33,345 bases of DNA from Palsa-872 sp036495195. Lineage in GTDB: Bacteria; Chloroflexota; Dormibacteria; Dormibacterales; Dormibacteraceae. Positions 14,834 through 22,318 of the stretch are shown here, one piece after another; the stretch's first letter is position 1; every line of letters starts with the position of its first letter. Position numbers and translations under genes: made by a program. The stretch covers positions 1 through 33,345 of the forward strand of contig DASXNH010000116.1 of NCBI GenBank assembly GCA_036495195.1, given 5' to 3'. The notes under the pieces were generated by a model. The model ran no database searches and was not told the DNA's origin. It saw only the letters and a list, made by a program, of their open reading frames with translations.

Positions 14834-15565
14834 ATGAGTCAAATGAAGTACCAACTCGCGAACCTGAGCTCTCGACGAATCTTTGGCCTGGCGGTCGGCG
14901 CGGCTGCCGTCTCCGGCGCAGCCGTTCTGGTCACCGCTTCGGCTGCGGCCTACAGTGTTCCGTTCCTGTCTTCGTCCAACACGCCGCAGGCAACCACCGC
15001 CACCTTCGCCCCGGCGGCCGCCCAGCCCTCAGCCCTGTGTAGCGAATTCCTGGCGCACTTTGCCGCCGACCTGAACACGAGCCAGGCCGCCTTTAACGCC
15101 GCATTCCAAAAGGCGATCGGTCAAACGCTCGCCGACCAGGTCAAGGCGGGAAAGCTGACGCAGGCCAGGGCCGATGCGATCAGCAAGCGGCTGGCCGGCA
15201 GGGCGCCGTGCGCGATCGCGCCCAGGCTCCAGCCACAGAACCTGCTGAGCGCGTTCAGACCGGCGCTGCTGAGCGCTGAAGCTTCAGCGCTGGGCATCAC
15301 CGACACGACCCTCAAGGCCGATCTGGCCAAGGGCATGACGCTGTCTCAGATCGCGAGTGCTCAGCACGTCACCGAGGCCGACTTCCGGAATCGGGTGATC
15401 GTGAAGCTGAAGCCCGTCCTGGATGCCGCTGTGACCAACAAGCAGATCACTCCGGCCAGGGAGCAGGCGATCATCAAGCGGCTGCAGACGGGACAGATTC
15501 CCCTGTGGAACAAGCCCGCCCACAAGCCGGCCGCAGAACCCACTCCGATAGGCTCGAACGGCTAA
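14834..15565 (+). CDS. Secreted helical-repeat protein of unknown function
   Basis: A 243-residue protein from the ATG at 14834. The frame is open up to 14762, and a second ATG lies at 14843. From 14834 the protein has a basic n-region (ANLSSRR), a hydrophobic core (IFGLAVGAAAVSGAAVLVTA) and a probable signal-peptidase site near ASAAA-YS. The mature part is Ala/Gln/Lys-rich and helical, with two repeat units ending in 'I..RL' (LTQARADAISKRLAG; ITPAREQAIIKRLQTG). Between them, LGITDTTLKADLAKGMTLSQIASAQHV follows the common 'LG.....L...L..G.SL..IA...GV' pattern of actinobacterial and Chloroflexi exported proteins, split here as LGITDTTLKADLAKG and MTLSQIASAQHV. The role is unknown. It stands alone and ends before a strong hairpin. 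Confidence 0.65.
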   Translation: MSQMKYQLANLSSRRIFGLAVGAAAVSGAAVLVTASAAAYSVPFLSSSNTPQATTATFAPAAAQPSALCSEFLAHFAADLNTSQAAFNAAFQKAIGQTLADQVKAGKLTQARADAISKRLAGRAPCAIAPRLQPQNLLSAFRPALLSAEASALGITDTTLKADLAKGMTLSQIASAQHVTEADFRNRVIVKLKPVLDAAVTNKQITPAREQAIIKRLQTGQIPLWNKPAHKPAAEPTPIGSNG

Positions 15566-15606
15566 CGCCCGACCGATTCGACAACATCGCGGCGCCCAAG
15601 ACCCGC

Positions 15607-15631
15607 GGCTCGTCCACGGGCGGAACGAGCC
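15607..15631. terminator. Bidirectional hairpin between convergent genes
   Basis: GGCTCGT (15607-15613) pairs with ACGAGCC (15625-15631), and the stem can continue by two C-G pairs past one bulged A. It lies 41 nt after the secreted-protein stop and 9 nt from the stop of the convergent Cys-motif gene. A short CTCTTGG follows on the plus strand but no true T-tract. Confidence 0.5.
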
Positions 15632-15640
15632 AGCTCTTGG

Positions 15641-15997
15641 TCATTCCTCCGGCGGGGCGCCCAGCCGCTTCATCAGCTCTTCGAGCAGCTCCCGCGTTTC
15701 GGGGTCGGACATCAGCTTCTGCTGCATGTCCTCCGCGGACCGGCGGATCTCGGGGTCGCTGAGGAGTCGTTCGGTCATGCCCTGGAACCGGGCTGCCATG
15801 TCATTCATCGCGGCTTCCTGAGCCACCTGGATCAGGATCGGCTGGCTGGCGGCGGCCACCACCGCCTCGGCCTGGGCGCGGACCATCTCGATGCCCTTGC
15901 AGCCGAGACACTCGCCCTTTAGCCCGCAGTGGCAAACCTGGGGTCGCAGGCGGTCGAGAGCGAGGTGCAGCTCTGACATGTCGGTTGGCCCGGCCAT
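15641..15997 (-). CDS. Small hypothetical protein with a CxC-x5-CxxC motif
   Basis: A 118-residue protein I cannot assign. Near the N-terminus VCHCGLKGECLGCKG arranges four Cys as C-x-C-x5-C-x-x-C, suited to a zinc or Fe-S site. The rest is helical: an Ala/Gln-rich stretch, then two similar units, RLLSDPEIRRSAEDMQQ and KLMSDPETRELLEELMK. There is no signal or membrane segment. It is the third gene of a tight minus-strand run, greA, acyl-CoA ligase and this gene, starting 9 nt after the ligase stop. TAACCT (16009-16004) lies 6 nt before its ATG and might also allow separate transcription. Composition and context support a real gene; a function cannot be given. Confidence 0.65.
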   Translation of the reverse strand: MAGPTDMSELHLALDRLRPQVCHCGLKGECLGCKGIEMVRAQAEAVVAAASQPILIQVAQEAAMNDMAARFQGMTERLLSDPEIRRSAEDMQQKLMSDPETRELLEELMKRLGAPPEE

Positions 15998-16006
15998 GCG
16001 TCTAGG

Positions 16007-17791
16007 TTAGACGCCCTTTTTCTTGCCTGCGTACATCGAGTCGATCTGGTCAGCGTACTTCTGCGCCACGACCTTTCTCTTGATCTTCAGCGTTGGTGTG
16101 ATTTCCCCGGCCTCCTCGGTGAAAGCGCGGGGCAGGAGGGTGAAGTATTTGATCGCCTCCCAGGAGCCAACCCTCCTGTTGACGGCATCCACCGCCTGGT
16201 CGATGAGCGCGATCACGCGCGGGTCCTTGACGAGATCCTCGGGTTTCCCGGGAAATCTCTTCGTGACCGCCGCCCAGTCGGGAACGATCAGAGCGGTCAC
16301 GTACGGCCTGCCCTCGCCGATCACCACGGCCTGCTCGACCAGGTCGTCGCGCTGGATCTCGAACTCGAGCTGTTGGGGAGCGACGTATTTGCCGCCCGCC
16401 GTCTTGATCAGGTCTTTCTTCCGGTCGGTGATCTTCAGGAATCCGTCCGTATCGATCTCGCCGATGTCACCGGTCCTTATCCAGCCGTTCTCCAGCGTCT
16501 CCGCCGTCGCCACCGGGTTCCTGTGATACCGGAGCATGTTGCCGGGGCTGTTGACCAGGATCTCGCCATCTTTCTCGATTCGCAGCTCGATCCCCGGGAA
16601 TGGTTTGCCCACGGTGAGAAAGCGGTGCTCGGTCAGCGTGTTCGAGCAAGCGCCCGATGACGTTTCGGTCATGCCCCATCCATTGAGGATGGGAACGCCG
16701 ATCGCCCAGAAGAACTCCTCGATCTCGCGGGCGAGCGCGGCACCGCCGCTGATGAAGAAGCGCAGGCGCCCGCCGACCAACCGCTGCCGTAGCGGGCCGA
16801 GAACGAGGTTTTCAGCAAGCCTTCGCTCCGCTTTCAGGATCCGGCCTGGTGCCGTCTCGTGTGAGAATCGCGTGCCGACGCCGATGGCCCAGTTGAAGAG
16901 CGCACGGCGGAACCCCGGCGCCTCGCGCACTCGATCGATGACCCGGGAGTGCATCTTCTCGTACACACGCGGAACGCTGAGCAGGATGGTCGGCTGCACC
17001 TCTGCGAGATCTTCAGCCAGCCGGTCGACGCCGTGGGAGAGCCAGAGCTGCCCACCGATCATGAGGATGGTCATCGTGCCGTTGATGCGTTCGAACACGT
17101 GGGAGTAAGGAAGCCACGAGAGCGTGTAATCCGCCTCACTGATCGGATGTACCTGGATGACCGAACGCGTCACGTCAACCAGGTTGCGATGAGCCAGCTC
17201 GGCTCCCTTCGGATCACCTGTAGTGCCGGACGTGTAGACGACGGTGCAAACGTCGTCGGGCCGGAGCGCCTCGAGGCGCTCGACCACCGCTCCGAGCTTG
17301 TTTGCAGGCTGAGCCAGCCACTCCTCGACCTCCGAGTCCATCGTCACGATCTTCTTGAGGGTTTCGTTCGGCTTCAGCTTGGCGGCCATCTTCGAATCCG
17401 ACGCGATCGCCAGCACTGCCTCGCAGTTTTCGATGATGGTCTGCGCCACCTCGGGCACGGTGCCCGAGTAGATGGGAACCGCGATCGCGCCCGCGGCTTG
17501 AATGCCGAAATCGCAGTACAGCCACGAGAGGCTGTTGGGTCCGATCACGACGACGTGGTCGCCGGCCTTGACGCCGGCTTCCACGAGCGCTGACGCGACA
17601 GCCAGCGTGGACCGTTGCATGTCCGCCCAGGTCGCGGTTTCCCAGACTTTGCCAACCGGGTAGTGCGCGAGCGGCCGGTCGCGGTACCGGGCGGCCTGGC
17701 GGAACAGGACGCCGACCGTCGTGCGGTCGGAGATGGCGTCCGGATTCAGCTGCCGGTCTGCTGTTCCCTCATCCGATGTCCGAACGGACAT
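16007..17791 (-). CDS. Long-chain fatty-acid-CoA ligase (FadD15-like)
   Basis: A 594-residue ANL-superfamily adenylate-forming enzyme that activates long-chain fatty acids to acyl-CoA with ATP. VYTSGTTGDPKGAEL is the P-loop-like motif, LNGWGMTETS the aromatic/adenine motif and GWIRTGDIGEIDTDGFLKITDRKKDLIKTAGGKYVAP the hinge and A8 region, seen as GWIRTGDIGEID and TDRKKDLIKTAGGKYVAP. The end, PTLKIKRK, carries the lysine for adenylation. Length and WLPYSHVFER place it with bacterial FadD15/FACL proteins rather than short-chain synthetases. It is cytoplasmic or membrane-associated. It starts 7 nt after the greA stop. A 20-bp inverted repeat covers its start codon, which could bind a regulator or hide the start in mRNA. 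Confidence 0.93.
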   Translation of the reverse strand: MSVRTSDEGTADRQLNPDAISDRTTVGVLFRQAARYRDRPLAHYPVGKVWETATWADMQRSTLAVASALVEAGVKAGDHVVVIGPNSLSWLYCDFGIQAAGAIAVPIYSGTVPEVAQTIIENCEAVLAIASDSKMAAKLKPNETLKKIVTMDSEVEEWLAQPANKLGAVVERLEALRPDDVCTVVYTSGTTGDPKGAELAHRNLVDVTRSVIQVHPISEADYTLSWLPYSHVFERINGTMTILMIGGQLWLSHGVDRLAEDLAEVQPTILLSVPRVYEKMHSRVIDRVREAPGFRRALFNWAIGVGTRFSHETAPGRILKAERRLAENLVLGPLRQRLVGGRLRFFISGGAALAREIEEFFWAIGVPILNGWGMTETSSGACSNTLTEHRFLTVGKPFPGIELRIEKDGEILVNSPGNMLRYHRNPVATAETLENGWIRTGDIGEIDTDGFLKITDRKKDLIKTAGGKYVAPQQLEFEIQRDDLVEQAVVIGEGRPYVTALIVPDWAAVTKRFPGKPEDLVKDPRVIALIDQAVDAVNRRVGSWEAIKYFTLLPRAFTEEAGEITPTLKIKRKVVAQKYADQIDSMYAGKKKGV

Positions 17792-17793
17792 CG
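17774..17793. repeat. 20-bp perfect inverted repeat over the acyl-CoA ligase start codon
   Basis: CGATGTCCG, AA, CGGACATCG on the plus strand: 9-bp arms separated by 2 nt. On the minus strand it contains the ligase ATG (17791-17789) and codons 2-6. As DNA it has the shape of a dimeric repressor site; as RNA it can fold into an 8-bp stem with a GUUC loop that buries the AUG. Either would control the ligase without affecting greA upstream. Confidence 0.5.
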
Positions 17794-17798
17794 ATTGG

Positions 17799-18263
17799 TT
17801 ACTTGACCGCTTTGACGGTCAGCGTGAGCGTGCCTGACGGCACGCTGACAGTTATCTTGTCGCCCTTCTTCTTACCCACCAGGGCACGGCCGACAGGGGA
17901 CTCGACAGAGATGCGGCCCGCCGATGGGTCGCTTTCAACCGCGCCGACCAGGTGATATGTCTCGGACGACCCCTCCGTGTCCACCACGTCGATGGTTGAG
18001 CCTGGGCCGGCGACGCTCGAGTGCGACTCCTTGATGATCTGCGCCCTGCCGATCATCTCCTGCAGCTCGTAGATACGGCTGTCGAGAAGGCCGACCTCCT
18101 CTTTCGCTTGTTCGTACTCGGGGTTGTCCTCGATGTCTCCAGGCTGGAACGCCTCCTTGAGCCGCTCGCCCGCTTCGGCACGGCGCTTCAACGCGACCTC
18201 GAGATCGCGCTTGAGCTTCTCCAGCCCCTCTGGCGTCAGCAAAACAGGTTCGTTCAGGTCCAT
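17799..18263 (-). CDS. greA: Transcription elongation factor GreA
   Basis: A 154-residue protein of the usual GreA length (about 158). The N-terminal coiled coil (EGLEKLKRDLEVALKRRAEAGERLKEA) begins with LLTPEGLEKLK and has the tip acidic residues in the ED(N)PEYEQAKEE region. The C-terminal FKBP-like domain ends SPVGRALVGKKKGDKITVSVP. It binds the RNA polymerase secondary channel and stimulates transcript cleavage in backtracked complexes. I chose the ATG at 18261-18263 because GGGGATT precedes it at good ribosome-binding distance and the protein then matches family length; an in-frame ATG at 18299 would add 12 atypical residues. TATTAT (18291-18286) is a possible -10. It is first in a run with the acyl-CoA ligase and the Cys-motif gene. 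Confidence 0.94.
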   Translation of the reverse strand: MDLNEPVLLTPEGLEKLKRDLEVALKRRAEAGERLKEAFQPGDIEDNPEYEQAKEEVGLLDSRIYELQEMIGRAQIIKESHSSVAGPGSTIDVVDTEGSSETYHLVGAVESDPSAGRISVESPVGRALVGKKKGDKITVSVPSGTLTLTVKAVK

Positions 18264-18284
18264 AATCCCCGGCCTCGGGCCAAC

Positions 18285-18292
18285 AATAATAC
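18285..18292. promoter_or_regulatory. Divergent -10 elements for greA and the 112-residue gene
   Basis: AATAATAC holds TATTAT on the minus strand (18291-18286), 22 nt before the greA ATG, which has its own GGGG ribosome binding site. On the plus strand it holds TAATAC (18287-18292), 7 nt before the ATG at 18300. One side would thus be led and the other leaderless. Confidence 0.4.
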
Positions 18293-18299
18293 CCGCCAT

Positions 18300-18638
18300 A
18301 TGGATCCGACCGATCTGCGCGCCGGGCTGGCGGAGCGGCTTGCCGGCGACCAGCCGATTGACGCGTCAACGTTCAACGCCGCGTGCTTCATGCTCTCGAG
18401 AGCTCTTCAGGACATGCGGTTGACGGTGCCCGAGGCCGCGCCATTCACCCGCAGGCTCCTCCGGGTGGCCGGGCGCATCGTCATCGACACCGGTCTGGAC
18501 GAGTCATCGGCCGACACCTGGCCGAACACTGAAGAGATGGCGTTGCTGTGGATCGACGAGGCGCTGCGCGAGCTCGGCTACGAGGTTCGACCCGCAACCG
18601 ACTCTGGCCGTGCGGAGCTGCGGCCCGACCAGGCGTGA
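18300..18638 (+). CDS. Hypothetical protein, 112 residues
   Basis: A soluble, acidic, mainly helical small protein starting at the ATG 18300-18302, divergent from greA across 36 bp. Sequence features: DPTDLRAGLAERL at the start, FNAACFMLSRALQDMRLTVPEA in the middle, and EEMALLWIDEALRELGYEV near the end. No signal, membrane helix, Cys pair or known motif is seen. The frame is open further upstream to 18021, but that part is antisense to greA and is not used. Codon-position bias is like its neighbours, and a TAATAC hexamer lies 7 nt upstream, which support a real gene. Function unknown. Confidence 0.55.
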   Translation: MDPTDLRAGLAERLAGDQPIDASTFNAACFMLSRALQDMRLTVPEAAPFTRRLLRVAGRIVIDTGLDESSADTWPNTEEMALLWIDEALRELGYEVRPATDSGRAELRPDQA

Positions 18639-18827
18639 GCCAGGCGGCGGTCGGCGGGCACCGCTCCGGCCTGGCCATAGTGGCTACAACCGCGCCAATG
18701 CCGAGTGGGATAGCGAATTTGAATAGCCTCAGCCATCATTGGGGTGCGTTGTTCACCGATCGAGCTGGCGGAGCAGCATGCGTATTCGAATAATGGACAG
18801 GGAGCCGCTTCAATCGCTGGGAGATTT
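18639..18827. other. Longest intergenic region, upstream of the GGDEF gene
   Basis: About 190 bp with lower GC than its surroundings. It holds TATTCGAATA (18783-18792), a perfect palindrome that runs into AATAAT (18789-18794), a good -10 candidate, followed at 18819-18823 by GGGAG before a TTG at 18828. I looked for a cyclic-di-GMP riboswitch because of the downstream GGDEF gene and did not recognise one. Confidence 0.4.
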
Positions 18828-21062
18828 TTGGTAAGCGGCACGGCACCAGTGCCCCGTGGGTCCCAACCGGTGACATCCAAGGCACGCGCACGCGCGGACT
18901 TTCGTCGCTGGCAGGACGTACGAGCGCGCGCGATGGACGCGAAGTTCGACGAGGACCGGCGCCGCGTCGGCGAGAGAGTGGCGGTCAACTTCCGTTGGCT
19001 CTTCCTGATCGTCCTTGCGGTTCTCAACAACGTCACCACGGTGACGACCTTAGAGGGCCGCGATGCTGTCGACATCCTGCTCGGCGCGTGGGCGGTGATG
19101 AACGTGGTGGTGAACATCATGCTGGCCCGGGGATACCAGCCCGGAAAGCAGTTCAGCCTGACCACGATGTCGTTCGACATCTTCTTTGCGACGGGCATCG
19201 TTTACCTTTCGGATGGCTTCTCGAGCCCGTTTTTTCTCGCGCTCTTCCTTGCTGTCATCACCAATGCCGTCCGTTTCGGGGCCGCCGCCTGCGTCACCTC
19301 TGCGCTGGTCATCTCCTTCATCTACCTCTTCATCGGCGGCTCGTTCACTCCGGCCAACTTCACCACGGACCCGAATGCCACGATCGGCAAAGTTTTCCTT
19401 TTCCTCGTCGTGGCAGGCGCAACTGGCTACATGACCCGCGAGCTAGAACGCGAGCGTCGGCAGGCGGTGGAACGCGCGGCCCAGGCGGACTCGCTGCGCG
19501 AGCTGAGCGTGACGATGGTCGGCGACACCGACATCAAGGACGTGTTCAAGCTCGTCGTCCGCCACGCAGTCCAAATGACGTTGGCAGACCGCGGCCACCT
19601 GGTCCTCGTCTCACACGACGGGTTCGAGATAGGAGCCAGTGCGCCGGATGGCGAGGCCGCAGGCGATGCGCCTGATTTTCTCGACCAGGAGAAGCTATCA
19701 GTGGCTGCGCGCACAGGAGAGGCCCAGTTCGGGGCGGACCGGAGAACGCTGATGATTCCTATCGCGTCGGGCGAAGGTATGACCGCGCTGCTCACGTTGA
19801 ACAAAATCAAGGGCACCTTCACCAACCAGGACCTTTTCTCGCTGGCCGCGCTTTCCGGCAGCTCGGCGGTCCCGCTCGCGAATGCGCTCCGCTATCACCG
19901 GAGCACCCAGGAGGCCACCACCGACGGGCTCACGGGACTGCTTAACGTGCGAGAGTTCCGGCGGCGGCTCGCGGCGCTCTTCTCCCAAGTCAACAGGCGC
20001 TCAGGCACTTTCTCGGTGATCCTCATCGACTTCGACCATTTCAAGTCGGTGAACGACCAGGTGGGCCACCAACAAGGTGACCTTGTGTTGCAGCTTGGCG
20101 CCAGGATCGTGCGCTCGGTGGCACGAGCCCAAGACATAGTGGCGCGATACGGCGGCGACGAGCTCGTGGTGCTGTCGACGGATAGCGATGCGCTTGGAGC
20201 TCACCGGTTGGCGCATCGCATCGTCGACGCCGTCCACGAAGCGTCCATCGCAACGACGCCGGGCAGCCACTTGACCTTCAGTGTGGGAGCCGCGACGTAC
20301 CCAGGCGATGGGTTGACGGCGACGGAGCTCGTAGCGGCTGCGGACCAAGCGTTGTACCTGGCGAAACGCGAGGGAAAAGATCGCGCATGCACGTTCCCTC
20401 AGCTGGTCACCGAGCTGGAGCTCGACGACATCAGTCTCTTCTCTGTGCTCGCGGAGGCAGGTCCGCAGGTGGTCGTCGCGGTCGCGCACGCCGTCGATCA
20501 CCGCAGCCCGCTTACGCAGGGACACTCAAGCCGCATCGCCGTGATCGCCGACGCGCTCGGCCGTCATTCGACCTTGCCGGTGACTCGTCTGGAGGATCTC
20601 CGGACTGCAGCTTTCCTCCATGACGTCGGACACATGACCCTCACGGCCGGCCAGGGGTTCGAGGTGCCGGGTCACCCCGAATCGGGTGAGAAGATCCTGA
20701 GGCGTGCGAAGTTTCCAACGGATGTCCTGGCGTACGTGCGCGGCCACCACGAGCGATGGGATGGAGGAGGCAAGCCAGACGCGCTGGCCGGAGAAAAGAT
20801 TCCGCTTGGGGCTCGCATCATTGCGGTGGCGGAGATGTACGAAGCGATGTCCGCGGGTCGCGGGGGCGAGCGGCTCGAGGCACTGGTGGCGTTCGATCGG
20901 ATCACAGCGGGAGCGGGCACCGAGTTCGACCCGGCACTGGTGGAAGCGTTGGGGCAGAGCATCCGAGACGGAAGCATCGACCTGTTCATCCCGACCCTCG
21001 CCCTTCCGGCGACCGCCCAAACTGTCGTCGAGATCGCGCCTCCGACGTCGGCCCTGCCCTGA
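18828..21062 (+). CDS. Membrane diguanylate cyclase with C-terminal degenerate HD-GYP domain
   Basis: About 744 residues from the TTG at 18828. An Arg-rich start is followed by five or six membrane helices (18985-19435), a GAF-like segment, a GGDEF domain and an HD-GYP-type domain. The GGDEF active site is RYGGDEL (GGD at 20151-20159), with an RxxD inhibitory site (RAQD) five residues before it, so cyclic-di-GMP synthesis with feedback control is likely. The HD part has HD (20619-20624), but HDVGH replaces HDIGK, GGGKP (20763-20777) replaces GxGYP, VAEMYEAM replaces VADxxxAM, and the RPY motif is missing. Hydrolysis may be weak or lost. The start is uncertain: GTG 18744 adds 28 residues with poor coding character; ATG 18933 would also keep all domains. 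Confidence 0.87.
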   Translation: MVSGTAPVPRGSQPVTSKARARADFRRWQDVRARAMDAKFDEDRRRVGERVAVNFRWLFLIVLAVLNNVTTVTTLEGRDAVDILLGAWAVMNVVVNIMLARGYQPGKQFSLTTMSFDIFFATGIVYLSDGFSSPFFLALFLAVITNAVRFGAAACVTSALVISFIYLFIGGSFTPANFTTDPNATIGKVFLFLVVAGATGYMTRELERERRQAVERAAQADSLRELSVTMVGDTDIKDVFKLVVRHAVQMTLADRGHLVLVSHDGFEIGASAPDGEAAGDAPDFLDQEKLSVAARTGEAQFGADRRTLMIPIASGEGMTALLTLNKIKGTFTNQDLFSLAALSGSSAVPLANALRYHRSTQEATTDGLTGLLNVREFRRRLAALFSQVNRRSGTFSVILIDFDHFKSVNDQVGHQQGDLVLQLGARIVRSVARAQDIVARYGGDELVVLSTDSDALGAHRLAHRIVDAVHEASIATTPGSHLTFSVGAATYPGDGLTATELVAAADQALYLAKREGKDRACTFPQLVTELELDDISLFSVLAEAGPQVVVAVAHAVDHRSPLTQGHSSRIAVIADALGRHSTLPVTRLEDLRTAAFLHDVGHMTLTAGQGFEVPGHPESGEKILRRAKFPTDVLAYVRGHHERWDGGGKPDALAGEKIPLGARIIAVAEMYEAMSAGRGGERLEALVAFDRITAGAGTEFDPALVEALGQSIRDGSIDLFIPTLALPATAQTVVEIAPPTSALP

Positions 21063-21086
21063 GAGGCGACCGGCTCGGGCCGCTCG

Positions 21087-22250
21087 TCAGGGAAACGGCA
21101 GGCGCGCGCTCGCGCGCTTCTTGACCTTTCGGCGCAACCGGACAAGCCGTGATTCGAGGCTCTCTGTTTCATCGGGCATTCGCTGTTGGGCTGCCTCGAC
21201 CACATGAAGCGCTGTGTATGGGTCGCGCCGGCGCCATTCCAGGAGGCGCGCGCGGGCAACCGCCACACGAATGTCATCGGTCGCATGGGACTCCAGCCAG
21301 TACAGCAATCGGTCCGCGGCCTCGATCGAGCCGCGGCGCACCAGTCGCCTCGCTAGCAAAAGACCGGCGGTCGCCGCAGCTTCCCCTTTCGCGAAGGCGG
21401 TGGCGTTGCGGAGCGCTCTCCATCCATCGGCACGAGCGCCTCGTCGAAACCGATGGCGGCCGAGGGCCAGCCAGTCGGCGGCATCCATGCCCGTGTCACC
21501 GCCCCGAAGTCGTGCGAGCAGTCGGGAGTGAAGGTGGACGAGGCTGATGACGTCGAGCCGGTTGTGCTCGAGCGCCGCCTCGAGCAGCGGGCTCGTGTCG
21601 TGGCGGAGGTATTCGAAGTAAGCGTCGGGCACGAGAGCGCTGGCGATCGGGTCGTCGCGTTCGTAACCCAGCAGTCTCTCCTCCACCGACCTGAGGTTGC
21701 AGCTCTCCAGGCGGTGGCGGTACAGGGCCCTGACGAGGGTGAGCAGGTCGACGTGCGGGGGATGGGCGAGCTCTCCGGGCATTCGAGCCATCACCCAGCG
21801 TGTCCGCAGAACGGGCAGATCGAAGGAGCTGCCGTTGAAGGTGGCCACCCCTTGCGCCGGCTCGATCTCGGCCTGGAGCGCATGGAGAAATGCCGCTTCC
21901 ATGCCCGGCTGAGGGAGGAAGACTTGCGCCACCCGCAATCCACATTCGATCGGCGTGGCGACCGCTGCGGCGAAGACGTAGGTTCCCGCTCCACCGGATA
22001 AGCCGGTGGTCTCAGTGTCGACGTACGCGATGGAGCCAGGGTGCGGTTCGAGCGCCGGCATCGGAATCACATCCTGGCGCAGCAGCGCGTCGCCAAACGG
22101 CGTGACGACGACCTCGAACCCGCGCGGCAGCGAGCGCTCGAACCGGAGTTGGATCCGCGGCGGTGCGCCTAGACGGGCAAGGCGCTCGCGAAGTCGGGAG
22201 GTCGGCGGCGGGCCATCGACGGATCTTTGGTGCGCATACGGGTCATCCAC
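21087..22250 (-). CDS. mrfB: DEDD-type 3'-5' exonuclease, YprB/MrfB-like
   Basis: A 388-residue protein from the GTG at 22250. The RNase H-like exonuclease core has the DEDD pattern: YVDTETTG (exo I), TFNGSSFDLPVL (exo II) and EHNRLDVISL (exo III). This is the order and wording of YprB, renamed MrfB in Bacillus subtilis, the exonuclease partner of helicase MrfA in mitomycin-damage repair. The last 130 residues are Arg/Leu-rich helical hairpins like TPR units (DWLALGRHRFRRGARADGW). The start is unsure: an in-frame ATG at 22391 would overlap the helicase gene by 73 bp. An AGGGAAGGG sequence lies 14 nt before the chosen GTG. It follows mrfA on the same strand and should share its SOS-type promoter. 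Confidence 0.85.
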   Translation of the reverse strand: MDDPYAHQRSVDGPPPTSRLRERLARLGAPPRIQLRFERSLPRGFEVVVTPFGDALLRQDVIPMPALEPHPGSIAYVDTETTGLSGGAGTYVFAAAVATPIECGLRVAQVFLPQPGMEAAFLHALQAEIEPAQGVATFNGSSFDLPVLRTRWVMARMPGELAHPPHVDLLTLVRALYRHRLESCNLRSVEERLLGYERDDPIASALVPDAYFEYLRHDTSPLLEAALEHNRLDVISLVHLHSRLLARLRGGDTGMDAADWLALGRHRFRRGARADGWRALRNATAFAKGEAAATAGLLLARRLVRRGSIEAADRLLYWLESHATDDIRVAVARARLLEWRRRDPYTALHVVEAAQQRMPDETESLESRLVRLRRKVKKRASARLPFP

Positions 22251-22318
22251 GTGGTTGCCATCTGCCCTTCCCTCTACACGTTTCGACGGATACGCTCCGC
22301 TGTGATGCTCGATGCCGC

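Noticed and set aside
18639..18827. Possible cyclic-di-GMP riboswitch before the GGDEF gene
   Set aside because: I could not find the conserved GEMM-type core or its two-helix layout. Only a palindromic -10-like region and a ribosome-binding sequence are visible.
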